A DNA stretch of 63,267 bases, taken from Blautia wexlerae. Lineage in GTDB: Bacteria > Bacillota > Clostridia > Lachnospirales > Lachnospiraceae. Location of the stretch: contig NZ_JAAIMY010000023.1 in assembly GCF_013300825.1 (NCBI RefSeq), forward strand, positions 1 to 63,267, written 5' to 3'. The stretch's first letter is position 1; the number at the start of each line of letters is the position of its first letter. Positions 51,622 through 60,722 of the stretch are shown here, piece after piece. Position numbers and translations under genes: made by a program. A model generated the notes under the pieces. The model was not told the origin of the DNA. It worked only from the letters and a program-made list of their open reading frames with translations, and made no database searches.

Positions 51622-53184
51622 TTATTTCTTTCTCTTCTTTATAAATATAACTGCTCCTGTGATCAATGCCGCTGCCACAAACAGTATCACAAACGGCATA
51701 ATGGGCGTTGTGTCCCCTGTATTTACCGCATTGTTATTTTTTACAACTTTGTCTTCTGTTGAACCACCATCCTGTGTTGAAGATGAGGAAGCATTATTGC
51801 CATCAGAATTATCATTCATGGATACTGTATTACTCTTTTCAGAATCTGAACTCTGGCTGTCCAAAGAGACCGGTGTAGGAGTTACTGCTTCCGTATTATC
51901 TGTATCATCTCCTGTATCAGGACCTACCAACTGCCTGCTTCCTGCAATTCCAAATGGACTGAAGGAATGTGTGCTGAACACCATAATATCATTCTCCACG
52001 CTTGGAATAATCGTCTCGGTTGCTCCGTTATCCAGAAGATGTTCAATGGTATATTGATACCCTGATTTCACTGGTACAGTGACACTGATATAATCCCCAT
52101 TAGGAATCTCATATTCTGTATTGTTTTGAAGATCCCAGAGTTCAAATTCATAGGACTGGAAGATCATCGCATCAGACTCATTGGTAAACTTATAACTGTC
52201 ACCGCTTGACACTCTGAACTGTACATACCACGGAAGATTAACTCCGCTTACTGTAATACCATTACAGGTATGATTAATCTCAGCTCTCTCTTCTTTTTCT
52301 TCGTCCGAAAGAGAATCCTCTGCATCTGTAGGACGGTCATCCTTATTATCCGGAAGAACAGGAACATCGAAAATATTATCTACAGTATCATCCTCATCAT
52401 CTTTTTTCGCATCTTCCGTATTCTGTGTTACATCATCTGCCGGTTCCAGTTTGCCGACAATTTCTGTATCTTTGTCTGTCTTATCTGTATCAACAGTATT
52501 ATCTTTGCTATCTGTCTTATCATCTGTCTTGGTCTTGTTGTCTGCCCCGTCATCTTTATTATTTGCATCAGCTCCATCGCCTTTGTCTGCCTGATTATCC
52601 TTATCTTCCTTATTATCTGCATCAGGTTTTTCATCAGCGTCAGGTTTTTCTAATGGGGTTTCAGTCATTTCCGGCTTTTTGTCAGTATCATCTGTTGTAT
52701 CCGGGGTTTCTGTTATATCCGCGTTTTCCGGCTTGCCCGAATTCTCTTTGCCTAAATTATCCGTTTTTTCAGTATTATTATCATCCATAATACTGCTTAC
52801 CACTACATTAATATAACCGATAACTGTGCCACTCTCCGGATCCCATCCGTCCGCATGGCTTAAATCCTGCCCTTCTGCCGGTATAAGAAGCACCTCACAA
52901 CTTTGTACGCGCTGAGTCGGAACAAAGCTTCCATCTGCCCATTCAAAAGTTCCGTATTCTGTCGCCGGAAGTCCCACATCAGAAAGTTCTACAGGCTGAT
53001 CAATCGTAATATTATCCGGAATCAACGAAGCCACAGAATTCTCCTGTGACTCAGCAGCGCTGACCTGTTCTGTTATAATCGGTACATTATTTCCCGCAAT
53101 CAAAGCTGCTGTCAAAGCTGCAGCTGCAAAAATATTTTTTCCTTTTAATCTGTTTTTTCTTGTTCTGTTTATATTATTGGACAT
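51622..53184 (-). CDS. Surface-anchored acidic repeat protein with sortase-type signal
   Basis: The 520-residue protein has an N-terminal signal (KNIFAAAALTAALIAGNNV), a short beta domain, and a long Asp/Lys/Thr-rich low-complexity stretch (about 135-270, repeats such as DNKEDKDNQADKGDGADANN). A second beta domain follows (about 285-400). The C-terminal anchor has a variant sorting motif NTGD, a hydrophobic helix (MPFVILFVAAALITGAVIFI) and KKRKK. It should be linked to the cell wall or held in the membrane. In related genomes I would expect yajC near this position. Confidence 0.78.
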   Translation of the reverse strand: MSNNINRTRKNRLKGKNIFAAAALTAALIAGNNVPIITEQVSAAESQENSVASLIPDNITIDQPVELSDVGLPATEYGTFEWADGSFVPTQRVQSCEVLLIPAEGQDLSHADGWDPESGTVIGYINVVVSSIMDDNNTEKTDNLGKENSGKPENADITETPDTTDDTDKKPEMTETPLEKPDADEKPDADNKEDKDNQADKGDGADANNKDDGADNKTKTDDKTDSKDNTVDTDKTDKDTEIVGKLEPADDVTQNTEDAKKDDEDDTVDNIFDVPVLPDNKDDRPTDAEDSLSDEEKEERAEINHTCNGITVSGVNLPWYVQFRVSSGDSYKFTNESDAMIFQSYEFELWDLQNNTEYEIPNGDYISVTVPVKSGYQYTIEHLLDNGATETIIPSVENDIMVFSTHSFSPFGIAGSRQLVGPDTGDDTDNTEAVTPTPVSLDSQSSDSEKSNTVSMNDNSDGNNASSSSTQDGGSTEDKVVKNNNAVNTGDTTPIMPFVILFVAAALITGAVIFIKKRKK

Positions 53185-53247
53185 ATCGCACCTCTGTTTT
53201 ATATTCGTCTCTTAGTGTTTACTTGTAATGTTTACTTTCGCATTTAC

Positions 53248-53265
53248 GTAATACAATAGTATTAC
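53248..53265. promoter_or_regulatory. Palindrome upstream of the surface protein gene
   Basis: GTAATAC-AATA-GTATTAC is a perfect inverted repeat. It lies about 65-80 bases before the start codon, next to the likely promoter, so it may be an operator. The rest of the gap 53185-53509 is AT-rich and holds the divergent promoters only. Confidence 0.4.
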
Positions 53266-53416
53266 ATATTTATATATTATCAGGCTTTTACTGTTTTGTA
53301 AATATTCTGTAATGTTTTTTTTCATTTTAATCTAATGAATTATAACACAAATCTTACTTTTTCGACAGTCCTCTTTTAATTTTTTTTCACACTATCATTG
53401 CACTACAAGCTTTTTC

Positions 53417-53445
53417 TTGATTTTTCATATGAAATCATGTATATT
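53417..53445 (+). promoter_or_regulatory. Promoter of the CNNM/CBS gene
   Basis: TTGATT (53417-53422), 17-base spacer containing the palindrome TTTCATATGAAA, and TATATT (53440-53445). Confidence 0.55.
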
Positions 53446-53509
53446 TTGCTTAAATGTTTTATGATATGATTCAATCAATAAGAATAATCAAAAAGGAGTG
53501 AAATAAATC

Positions 53510-54793
53510 TTGGATTCAAGTATTGCTTTTCAGGCGGTAGCGATTCTGATACTGATCGCACTTTCCTCATTTTTTTCTTCTGCGGAAACCGCTATGACAA
53601 CTGTAAATAAAATTCGGATACAGTCTCTTGCCGAACAGGGAAACAAACGTGCTGTTATTCTGGAAAAAGTAATTTCAGATTCCCCAAAGATGCTCAGCAC
53701 TGTATTAATTGGAAACAATATTGTAAATATGTCTGTTTCTTCTCTCATGACTACACTCACCATAAAGGTTCTGGGAAACGCATATGTGGGAATCGCAACC
53801 GGCATCCTGACTCTGCTAATTCTTATTTTTGGAGAGATTACCCCAAAAAATCTGGCAACGATCCATGCAGAGAAATTATCCCTGACCTACGCAAGAATAA
53901 TATACGGACTTATGATTCTTCTTACTCCTGTTGTTTTTATCGTAAATAAAATAACAGAAGGTGTACTTATTATTCTGCATGTTGACCCGGACGAAAAGGC
54001 AAATGCCATGACTGAGCATGAACTGCGCACCCTTGTCAATGTAGGAGAAAAAGACGGTGTCATCGAAAATGAAGAAAAACAAATGATCTATAATGTGTTC
54101 GATTTCGGTGACTCTACTGCAAAAGATGTCATGATTCCCAGAATTGATATGACCTTTATAGATGTTAATTTTTCATATGATGAACTTATGACAGTCTTCA
54201 GTGAAGATATGCATACCCGTTTTCCGGTTTATGAGGACAACACGGATAATGTAATCGGCATTATTAATATGAAAGATCTCCTCGTTTATCCGAAAGATAA
54301 ACCTTTTTCAATCCGTAATATCCTGCGCGAGCCATACTTCACCTATGAATACAAAGCCACAGCAGATCTGATGATTGAAATGCGTAAGGCATCCGTCAAT
54401 CTGGCAATCGTTCTGGATGAATACGGTGCCACAGCCGGTCTGGTCACACTTGAAGACCTGCTGGAAGAAATCGTAGGTGAAATCCGCGATGAATACGATG
54501 AGGATGAAGTCGAAGATATCAAAGAAATCCAGCCTGAAAGAGAATATGTTGTTCAGGGTTCTGCCAAGCTAGATGACATCAACGAAGCGCTCCATATTAG
54601 TCTGGAATCTGAGGATTATGATTCTATTGGCGGATATATTATTGAACAGCTTGACTGTCTTCCCAAAGAGAGTCAGTCTGTCACACTTGAAAGTGGCATC
54701 CGTCTGGTTGTTGACCGTCTGGACAAAAACAGAATCGAGCTTGTCCACATTTGGCTTCCAGAGAAGAAAACTGAAACAGAAGAACAGCCGTAA
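53510..54793 (+). CDS. CNNM/CorC family transporter with CBS domains
   Basis: The 427-residue protein has an N-terminal CNNM/DUF21 domain with about four membrane helices (including the GEITPKNLA motif), a pair of CBS domains (about 210-330) and a C-terminal CorC_HlyC domain. Such proteins are linked to magnesium or sodium export; the name hemolysin is historical. The start is a TTG at 53510-53512 with AAAGGAGTG 11 bases upstream; no ATG fits. It is convergent with the YdcF gene, with 3 bases between stops. Confidence 0.9.
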   Translation: MDSSIAFQAVAILILIALSSFFSSAETAMTTVNKIRIQSLAEQGNKRAVILEKVISDSPKMLSTVLIGNNIVNMSVSSLMTTLTIKVLGNAYVGIATGILTLLILIFGEITPKNLATIHAEKLSLTYARIIYGLMILLTPVVFIVNKITEGVLIILHVDPDEKANAMTEHELRTLVNVGEKDGVIENEEKQMIYNVFDFGDSTAKDVMIPRIDMTFIDVNFSYDELMTVFSEDMHTRFPVYEDNTDNVIGIINMKDLLVYPKDKPFSIRNILREPYFTYEYKATADLMIEMRKASVNLAIVLDEYGATAGLVTLEDLLEEIVGEIRDEYDEDEVEDIKEIQPEREYVVQGSAKLDDINEALHISLESEDYDSIGGYIIEQLDCLPKESQSVTLESGIRLVVDRLDKNRIELVHIWLPEKKTETEEQP

Positions 54794-54796
54794 CTG

Positions 54797-55399
54797 TCAT
54801 CTCTCCAGCATCAGTGAAAATTGTTTCACGATTCTGGAGAGTTCTCCCGTAACCGCATCAATTCCTTCTTCGTTCTTTCTCCAGTTTTCTCTGGTGATTC
54901 CATCTGCATTCACAGGCACCACATAAAATTCTGTTTCCGGATACAAAAGCTGATAATACATCAGACATCTTCTTGCATGGTAAGATTTGCAGCACAAAAT
55001 CGCTCTTTCTATTTCCAGTCCTGCATGATCTGTCACCTGTCTGGAATAAATTGCGTTCTCATAAGTAAAAGTTGCCTGGTCTTCTTTCAGGATTTTCTGA
55101 TCCGGAACTCCGTTTTTTATAAGAACATCCCTGAGGAATTCCCATTCTGTTCCATATTTCTTATCATATACATTGCTTTTTTCAAGAACACCTGAAAACT
55201 TTCCATTTATTACGCTGTATTTTCCACTGGGCAGAATCCAGTCTGCCATCCCTTTCTTAAATAATTCTGCTGCTTCTTCTGCCATCTGCGGATAGCCGTT
55301 TCCGGGAACAAAAATAATATCAGATTTTTCCGGCTTGTTTTCTGCGAAAATAAATTCTTCTGAACTTTTTAAAAATTTTTCATATACGTCACTTATCAT
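54797..55399 (-). CDS. YdcF family protein
   Basis: The 200-residue protein of the DUF218/YdcF fold has FVPGNGYPQMAEEAAELF, SGKY, EDQATFTYENAIYS and CCKSYHARRCLMYY. YdcF binds S-adenosylmethionine; relatives are involved in envelope polysaccharides or vancomycin sensitivity (SanA). No signal peptide or membrane helix is seen, so it is cytoplasmic. The start at 55399 follows GAGGAGTTAGTA. Confidence 0.85.
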   Translation of the reverse strand: MISDVYEKFLKSSEEFIFAENKPEKSDIIFVPGNGYPQMAEEAAELFKKGMADWILPSGKYSVINGKFSGVLEKSNVYDKKYGTEWEFLRDVLIKNGVPDQKILKEDQATFTYENAIYSRQVTDHAGLEIERAILCCKSYHARRCLMYYQLLYPETEFYVVPVNADGITRENWRKNEEGIDAVTGELSRIVKQFSLMLER

Positions 55400-55440
55400 T
55401 ACTAACTCCTCGTTATCTGTTCTTTTCTACAGCACCTCAC

Positions 55441-55508
55441 AAATAATGCATTTGAGACAGTCCAACAGAATTTTACGCTCTGATAAACCGGAACAATATG
55501 CATTATTT
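55441..55508. repeat. Inverted repeat of 11 bases upstream of the YdcF gene
   Basis: AAATAATGCAT (55441-55451) and ATGCATTATTT (55498-55508) are exact inverted copies 46 bases apart. They lie 40-110 bases upstream of the YdcF gene and could form a looped operator or an RNA stem. The remaining gap to 55634 has no gene. Confidence 0.4.
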
Positions 55509-55634
55509 ACGAGGATTTCCATGGAATTTCTATAGATACAGTGTATCATATTTTTTCTATTAACGTACAACCAAGTTAATTCTTAAAACCATTTTAAACA
55601 GGAAATCAGCAGACTTTCAATATTTTTCAGAAGA

Positions 55635-56399
55635 TTATTTTGTCACAATAACCGTACTGTACCCGTCATCCCTCAGTCTCTGCTCCATATTCACCGCATT
55701 ACCAATCTGCTGATAAGCACCTGTCTGAACTTTATACAGTCCGTTTTCATGCAACATGAAAGAGGGATAACCTTTTTCCAGTAACTGATATAACATACGG
55801 TCTGCATTCTCTTTTTTTCTGAACGCTCCAGTCTGCACTCTGTAATAAAGTGGTTCCTGCACCGTTTCCTCATCCAGACTTCCCAGAATCGCATCTGCAA
55901 TTCCCTGAGCTATATCATCAAACTTGTTATCAAACAGTTTATTATCTTCTTCAGAATTGATAAATCCGGTTTCTATTAAAAGAGCCGGCATCCTGGTTCG
56001 TCTGAGGACCACAAGTCCCGGCCTCTCTTTTACACCAATTTCACGAAATCCCACTTCTCCCAGAGCTCCCAGAATATTCTCAGCCATCTGATATTTAATC
56101 CCACTTTTATCATAAATCAGAACTTCCGCTCCATTATATTGATTTTCCTTTGGACTGCTGTTTCGGTGAAATGAAATAAAATAATCTACTCCTGCCTGAT
56201 TTGCAAGCTGTGCCTTCTCAAAGGGTGTCTGATAGACATCACCGGTACGGGTATAAGAGATATCAATCCCTTTATTTCTCAAAATCTCACCTACCGCAAG
56301 AGCAAGTTTAAGATTGTCATTCTTTTCCTGTCTTCCCTTATATACAGCTCCCGGATCCTGACCTCCATGTCCGGCATCCAGCATAATCGAATATGCCAT
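55635..56399 (-). CDS. N-acetylmuramoyl-L-alanine amidase with SPOR domain
   Basis: Residues 1-170 form an Amidase_3 domain with zinc ligands in LDAGHGG, Glu after motif QEKND, SFHRNSS and the catalytic Glu in LIETGFINS. Residues about 183-254 are a SPOR-type peptidoglycan-binding domain with two repeats (YRVQTGAFRKKENADRM and YKVQTGAYQQIGNAVNM). No signal peptide is visible, as in relatives that I recall; it could be released by lysis or act during sporulation. Confidence 0.9.
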   Translation of the reverse strand: MAYSIMLDAGHGGQDPGAVYKGRQEKNDNLKLALAVGEILRNKGIDISYTRTGDVYQTPFEKAQLANQAGVDYFISFHRNSSPKENQYNGAEVLIYDKSGIKYQMAENILGALGEVGFREIGVKERPGLVVLRRTRMPALLIETGFINSEEDNKLFDNKFDDIAQGIADAILGSLDEETVQEPLYYRVQTGAFRKKENADRMLYQLLEKGYPSFMLHENGLYKVQTGAYQQIGNAVNMEQRLRDDGYSTVIVTK

Positions 56400-56467
56400 G
56401 ATAACACTCTGCTTTCTTCATACGCTCTTTATACTATATGAATTGAAAATATAATTGTGCATGCCGC

Positions 56468-56496
56468 TTGACTTTTCCGCATTAAAGCGTTATACT
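56468..56496 (+). promoter_or_regulatory. Promoter of the TrpXYZ-like ABC operon
   Basis: TTGACT (56468-56473), 17-base spacer, TATACT (56491-56496): a strong sigma-A promoter, giving a leader of about 120 bases. Confidence 0.8.
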
Positions 56497-56530
56497 TTAA
56501 AACGTCATAGTCGAATAACCCGACGATATT

Positions 56531-56579
56531 ATCCGAATCATTTACCAGTACTGCTTTTCCGGCAGAAAATCATTCGGAT
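56531..56579 (+). promoter_or_regulatory. Stem-loop in the leader of the ABC operon
   Basis: ATCCGAAT (56531-56538) pairs with ATTCGGAT (56572-56579), enclosing a second hairpin CTGC...GCAG (56551-56565). No T run follows. It may be a regulatory RNA structure; no known riboswitch class is recognised. Confidence 0.4.
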
Positions 56580-56622
56580 TCAGGTAAGTTTCATGTATAT
56601 TATATTAGGAGGATATATCATT

Positions 56623-57657
56623 ATGAAAAGAAAAGCATTAGCAATCACTCTTGCAGCAGCCATGGCTATGGGAACCTGCGCAGTAACAGCAAGTGCTGCT
56701 GACGGAGACAAATATACAATCGGTATCTGTCAGCTTGTACAGCACGAGGCTCTCGACGCTGCGACACAGGGATTCAAAGATGAAGTTACTAAAGAACTGG
56801 GCGAAGACGCAGTTACCTTTGACGAACAGAACGCACAGGGAGATTCCAACACCTGTTCCACAATCATTAACAGCTTCGTTTCCAACAATGTTGACCTGAT
56901 TCTTGCAAATGCAACCCCAGCTCTTCAGGCAGCTGCAGCAGGAACAAGCGATATTCCGATTCTTGGTACTTCTGTTACTGAATACGGTGTTGCGCTTGGA
57001 CTGGATGATTTCGACGGGACTGTGGGCGGAAATATTTCCGGAACTGCAGACCTTGCTCCCCTTGATCAGCAGGCAGCAATGCTCAATGAACTTTTCCCGG
57101 ATGCAAAAAATGTAGGTCTTCTCTACTGTTCTGCCGAAGCAAACTCTCAGTATCAGGTAGATACAGTAAAAGCTGAACTTGAAAAACTCGGATATACATG
57201 TGAATATTATGCATTCTCTGACTCTAATGATCTCTCTTCTGTTGCTACAACAGCAACTGACGCAAGTGATGTAATTTATGTACCGACAGATAATACAGTT
57301 GCTTCCAACACAGAGATCATCAACAACATCTGCCTTCCGGCAAAAGTTCCTGTAATCACAGGCGAAGAAGGTATCTGCAGCGGATGCGGTGTTGCAACAC
57401 TTTCCATCAGCTATTATGACCTTGGTGTTACAACCGGTAAAATGGCTGTTAAGATTTTAAAAGACGGTGAAGATATTTCCACAATGCCGATCGAATATGC
57501 ACCAAATTTCACAAAAGAATATAACAAAGATATCTGTGAAGAGCTCGGCATCGAAGTTCCGGATGATTATGTTGCAATCGGCGAAGCTTCTGAAGACACA
57601 GACGAAGCTTCTGATGAGACAGCAGAAGATAATGCAACTGAAGAAGCTGCCAAATAA
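56623..57657 (+). CDS. ABC transporter substrate-binding protein (PF04392, TrpX-like)
   Basis: The 344-residue exported binding protein has the ABC_sub_bind fold: YTIGICQLVQHEALDAATQGF, IINSFVSNNVDLILANATPA, the hinge and GVATLSISYYDLGVTTGKMA. The signal peptide seems cut after TASA, and no lipobox Cys is properly placed, unlike most Gram-positive binding proteins. An acidic tail (EASEDTDEASDETAEDN) follows. Homologues bind tryptophan or other aromatic compounds; the ligand here is unknown. The start has AGGAGGATATATCATT. Confidence 0.9.
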   Translation: MKRKALAITLAAAMAMGTCAVTASAADGDKYTIGICQLVQHEALDAATQGFKDEVTKELGEDAVTFDEQNAQGDSNTCSTIINSFVSNNVDLILANATPALQAAAAGTSDIPILGTSVTEYGVALGLDDFDGTVGGNISGTADLAPLDQQAAMLNELFPDAKNVGLLYCSAEANSQYQVDTVKAELEKLGYTCEYYAFSDSNDLSSVATTATDASDVIYVPTDNTVASNTEIINNICLPAKVPVITGEEGICSGCGVATLSISYYDLGVTTGKMAVKILKDGEDISTMPIEYAPNFTKEYNKDICEELGIEVPDDYVAIGEASEDTDEASDETAEDNATEEAAK

Positions 57658-57746
57658 ATCCGGTCAGGTAGTTAAAACACTCACACCAACAAGATTTTAG
57701 ATAACAGTTTATCAAACAGTTATAAAAATTCAATTTATATGCGATC

Positions 57747-57779
57747 AGCGGGAAAGGTTTGACGCCTCTCTCGCTTTTC
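57747..57779 (+). terminator. Imperfect hairpin between binding-protein and permease genes
   Basis: AGCGGGAAAGG (57747-57757) and CCTCTCTCGCT (57765-57775) pair with two mismatches and are followed by TTTTC. Partial termination would give more binding protein than membrane components, common in such operons. Confidence 0.45.
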
Positions 57780-57804
57780 ACGTCTCAACAGGAGGAAATT
57801 ACAA

Positions 57805-58722
57805 ATGCAAATTTTAACATTAATCACTGCACTTCCGGGTGCAGTAGCCCAAGGTCTGATCTGGGGAATTATGGCAATCGGTGTTTATATCACTTTCCGT
57901 ATTCTTGATATTGCAGATCTTACAGTTGATGGCACTATGTGCACCGGTGGTGCAGTGTGTATTATGATGATGCTTTCCGGTCATAATGTCTGGATTTCTA
58001 TGTTGGCCGCTACTCTCGCCGGAATGCTGGCAGGCCTTGCGACCGGAATTTTTCACACTTTTATGGGAATTCCCGCAATCCTTGCCGGAATCCTGACACA
58101 GTTATCTCTGTATTCCGTAAACCTGAAAATCATGGGAAAAGCAAATCAGGCAATCAACGTTGATAAATATAATCTTCTGGTTTCCCTGCGACATATAAAA
58201 AATGAATCTCTTTCCAAAAACACAATTTTTATTGTAGCAGTTATGTGTATTCTCCTGATTGCCATTCTTTACTGGTTCTTTGGAACAGAGATTGGCTGTT
58301 CCCTTCGCGCAACCGGATGTAACCCAAATATGTCACGCGCCCAGGGTATCAACACAAATATGAATAAAGTTCTCGGACTTATGATTTCCAACGGTCTGGT
58401 AGGACTTTCCAGTGCACTCCTTACACAGTATCAGGGATTTGCAGATGTCAACATGGGACGTGGTTCCATCGTTATCGGTCTGGCAGCAGTTATTATTGGT
58501 GAGGCAATCTTTGGACGTATTTTCCGCAATTTTGCCCTTCGCCTGTTAGCAGTTATCTTCGGTTCCATTCTGTATTATCTGGTACTTCAGATTGTTATCT
58601 GGATGGGTATCGACACTGACCTGTTGAAGATGCTGTCCGCAATCGTAGTTGCTCTCTTCCTTGCATTCCCATACTGGAAAGGCAAATATTTTAATAAACC
58701 AGCCAAAAGGGGAGGTAAATAA
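57805..58722 (+). CDS. ABC transporter permease (TrpY-like)
   Basis: The 305-residue membrane protein of the branched-chain amino-acid permease fold has about nine helices and the coupling segment EIGCSLRATGCNPNMSRAQGI. It is encoded between binding protein and ATPase. The start has AGGAGGAAATTACAA. The complex imports the ligand of the preceding binding protein. Confidence 0.92.
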   Translation: MQILTLITALPGAVAQGLIWGIMAIGVYITFRILDIADLTVDGTMCTGGAVCIMMMLSGHNVWISMLAATLAGMLAGLATGIFHTFMGIPAILAGILTQLSLYSVNLKIMGKANQAINVDKYNLLVSLRHIKNESLSKNTIFIVAVMCILLIAILYWFFGTEIGCSLRATGCNPNMSRAQGINTNMNKVLGLMISNGLVGLSSALLTQYQGFADVNMGRGSIVIGLAAVIIGEAIFGRIFRNFALRLLAVIFGSILYYLVLQIVIWMGIDTDLLKMLSAIVVALFLAFPYWKGKYFNKPAKRGGK

Positions 58723-58724
58723 AA

Positions 58725-59519
58725 ATGCTTGAACTTAAAAATATCTATAAAACCTTTAATCCCGGAACCATTAATGAGAAACGTGCATTAAATGGTCTGA
58801 ACCTGAAGCTGAATGAAGGCGATTTTGTAACTGTTATCGGAGGAAACGGCGCCGGCAAATCTACTATGCTAAATGCCGTCGCAGGAACCTGGCCGGTTGA
58901 TGAAGGACAGATTCTTATCGATAATATTGATGTTACAAAACTTTCTGAACACAAACGTGCCACATACCTTGGACGTGTGTTTCAGGATCCAATGACAGGA
59001 ACTGCTGCAACAATGGGTATCGAAGAAAACCTTGCACTTGCAAAACGCCGCGGAAAATCCCGTCTTCTCCGCTCCGGAATCACTAAAGCAGAGCGCGAAG
59101 AATACAAAGAACTCCTGAAAATTCTTGGTCTTGGTCTGGAAGACAGACTGACTTCCAAAGTAGGTCTTCTGTCGGGCGGTCAGAGACAGGCTCTTACTCT
59201 CCTGATGGCAACACTTCAGAAACCAAAGCTTCTGCTTCTGGATGAACACACTGCAGCTCTTGATCCAAAAACAGCTGCCAAAGTTCTGGAGATTACAGAT
59301 ATGATCGTAAACCGCGATCACCTTACAACATTGATGATCACACACAACATGAAGGATGCTATTGCACATGGCAATCGTCTGATCATGATGATGGAAGGAA
59401 AAATTATTCTGGACATTCAGGGAGAAGAAAAGAAAAAACTGACAGTTAAAAATCTTCTGGATCAGTTTGAAAAAGCAAGCGGAGAAGAGTTCAGCAATGA
59501 CTCCGCACTATTAGGATAA
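58725..59519 (+). CDS. ABC transporter ATP-binding protein (TrpZ-like)
   Basis: The 264-residue ATPase has Walker A GGNGAGKST, Q-loop VFQDPMTGT, signature LLSGGQRQAL, Walker B LLLLDEHTAALD (His replaces the usual Pro, typical of this family) and H-loop ITHNMKDA. It follows the permease by 2 bases with GGGGAGGTAAATAAAA before the ATG. Confidence 0.94.
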   Translation: MLELKNIYKTFNPGTINEKRALNGLNLKLNEGDFVTVIGGNGAGKSTMLNAVAGTWPVDEGQILIDNIDVTKLSEHKRATYLGRVFQDPMTGTAATMGIEENLALAKRRGKSRLLRSGITKAEREEYKELLKILGLGLEDRLTSKVGLLSGGQRQALTLLMATLQKPKLLLLDEHTAALDPKTAAKVLEITDMIVNRDHLTTLMITHNMKDAIAHGNRLIMMMEGKIILDIQGEEKKKLTVKNLLDQFEKASGEEFSNDSALLG

Positions 59520-59560
59520 CTGTATAAAATATTTATAACATTTGTGAAATATTTTTATTT

Positions 59561-59592
59561 GAGAGCACTCCTTTCCTTTACGGAGTGCTCTC
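59561..59592. terminator. Terminator between the ABC operon and the DUF5688 gene
   Basis: GAGAGCACTCC (59561-59571) and GGAGTGCTCTC (59582-59592) form a perfect stem, followed on the plus strand by ATCTTTTTATTTT. The minus-strand side is also T-rich, so it can serve both converging units. Confidence 0.9.
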
Positions 59593-59603
59593 ATCTTTTT
59601 ATT

Positions 59604-60548
59604 TTAATCTTCATCCAGCGAAGTTACACAGATAAATTTATGGGTTTCCCGGTTATACTGATAGATTCTCGATGTCAGATAATCTTCTTTCGGTGTAGCT
59701 TCCCTGATGGTATCCCGCAAAACGCATTCCAGATCTTCAGGTTCAACAAATCTGTCATTGTGGATCATTACTTCATGGACACTGGTAAACACCATGTAAA
59801 AATCAGAATCCAACATATATGCCAGTTGTTCTGCCACCCCCGGCAAAAATACTGCAACTGCACCGTTTGTTTTCTTTGTTGTACTGAGACAGTTTCCCAT
59901 AGCATCTTTCTTCAATTCGCACTTATCACCCAAATTCATAAAACTCTCGCCTTCATATTCCGGATTAAAAATCATCTGTTCCCATCTGTAAATTCTTGGC
60001 GGACTCATGAAATACGTATTGAGAAGTGCCTCTTTAAACACCTCATCACATTCTTTCCCCCACTGTTCCAGCATTCCCTGTCGGATTTTTGTGCTTGTCA
60101 CACATCCTTCATATTCCGTAACTTTCATATACAGCACAAGTGCAATATCACCAAGGATTTTATACACCGCATCCTGAAGATCTGCGGCATATTTATCTGC
60201 ATTCAGCAATCTGATAAACAGGCGGGGTTTTGTCTTCTCATAATCCTTGATCACTCTTGTCTTTTCATAAATATCTGCCTTTTTAATTCGATTCAGGTCA
60301 TCTGTGATTTCTTTCATAATTTCCTCAAACGGACTGCCATTCTGATAAGATTTAAAAAGTTCCTGTGTATAAAGTCCACAGACCTCCCAGGCATCATCAT
60401 GCTCTGCAAACTTCACCAGCAGTCTGTCTCCTACAGGCGCAAACCTCCCGCCTTCTTTCTCAAAAGAAATATTTTCCCTCGGAATCCCTGTAGCCTCGTA
60501 AATACCAATCTCCAGTTTCTCTACGAATGTTTCATAGTCTTTCTGCAT
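59604..60548 (-). CDS. DUF5688 family protein
   Basis: The cytoplasmic protein of 314 residues has no membrane segment. The sequences YIAxx-type core NTYFMSPPRIYRWEQMIF, ATKKTNG-like GNCLSTTKKTNGAVAVF and FTSVHEVMIHND are those of the DUF5688 proteins frequent in Lachnospiraceae. These have no known function and often occur in many paralogues. The start at 60548 follows AAGGAACTGAAT. Confidence 0.8.
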   Translation of the reverse strand: MQKDYETFVEKLEIGIYEATGIPRENISFEKEGGRFAPVGDRLLVKFAEHDDAWEVCGLYTQELFKSYQNGSPFEEIMKEITDDLNRIKKADIYEKTRVIKDYEKTKPRLFIRLLNADKYAADLQDAVYKILGDIALVLYMKVTEYEGCVTSTKIRQGMLEQWGKECDEVFKEALLNTYFMSPPRIYRWEQMIFNPEYEGESFMNLGDKCELKKDAMGNCLSTTKKTNGAVAVFLPGVAEQLAYMLDSDFYMVFTSVHEVMIHNDRFVEPEDLECVLRDTIREATPKEDYLTSRIYQYNRETHKFICVTSLDED

Positions 60549-60622
60549 ATTCAGTTCCTTTCTTGCTTTGAAAATAATACGGGCAGGATGCCCTGATTTG
60601 AATGTTGATACCCCTTCCGGGT

Positions 60623-60653
60623 AAAAGAAAATAAGGGAGCGAAAGCCCCCTTA
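60623..60653 (-). terminator. Terminator of the phosphatase gene
   Basis: The minus strand reads TAAGGGGGCTTTCGCTCCCTTA (stem 60632-60653, one bulge) followed by TTTTCTTTT, 70 bases after the stop codon of the phosphatase gene. A second small hairpin (TACCC/GGGTA) lies just beyond. Confidence 0.7.
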
Positions 60654-60722
60654 AGAGTCGCTGTAGACATAGTATAGAATAGTCCCAGCCATTTGTAAAG
60701 TAAATTTCATCGACAATACTTA

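Noticed and set aside
56497-56622. T-box or known riboswitch before the TrpXYZ-like operon
   Set aside because: No T-box sequence (TGGNACCGCG), no specifier-loop layout and no terminator in the leader; only a nested stem-loop is seen.
59544-60596. Plus-strand open frame of 350 codons
   Set aside because: It is antisense to the DUF5688 gene, which has a proper start, stop and family match; the plus frame begins in the terminator.
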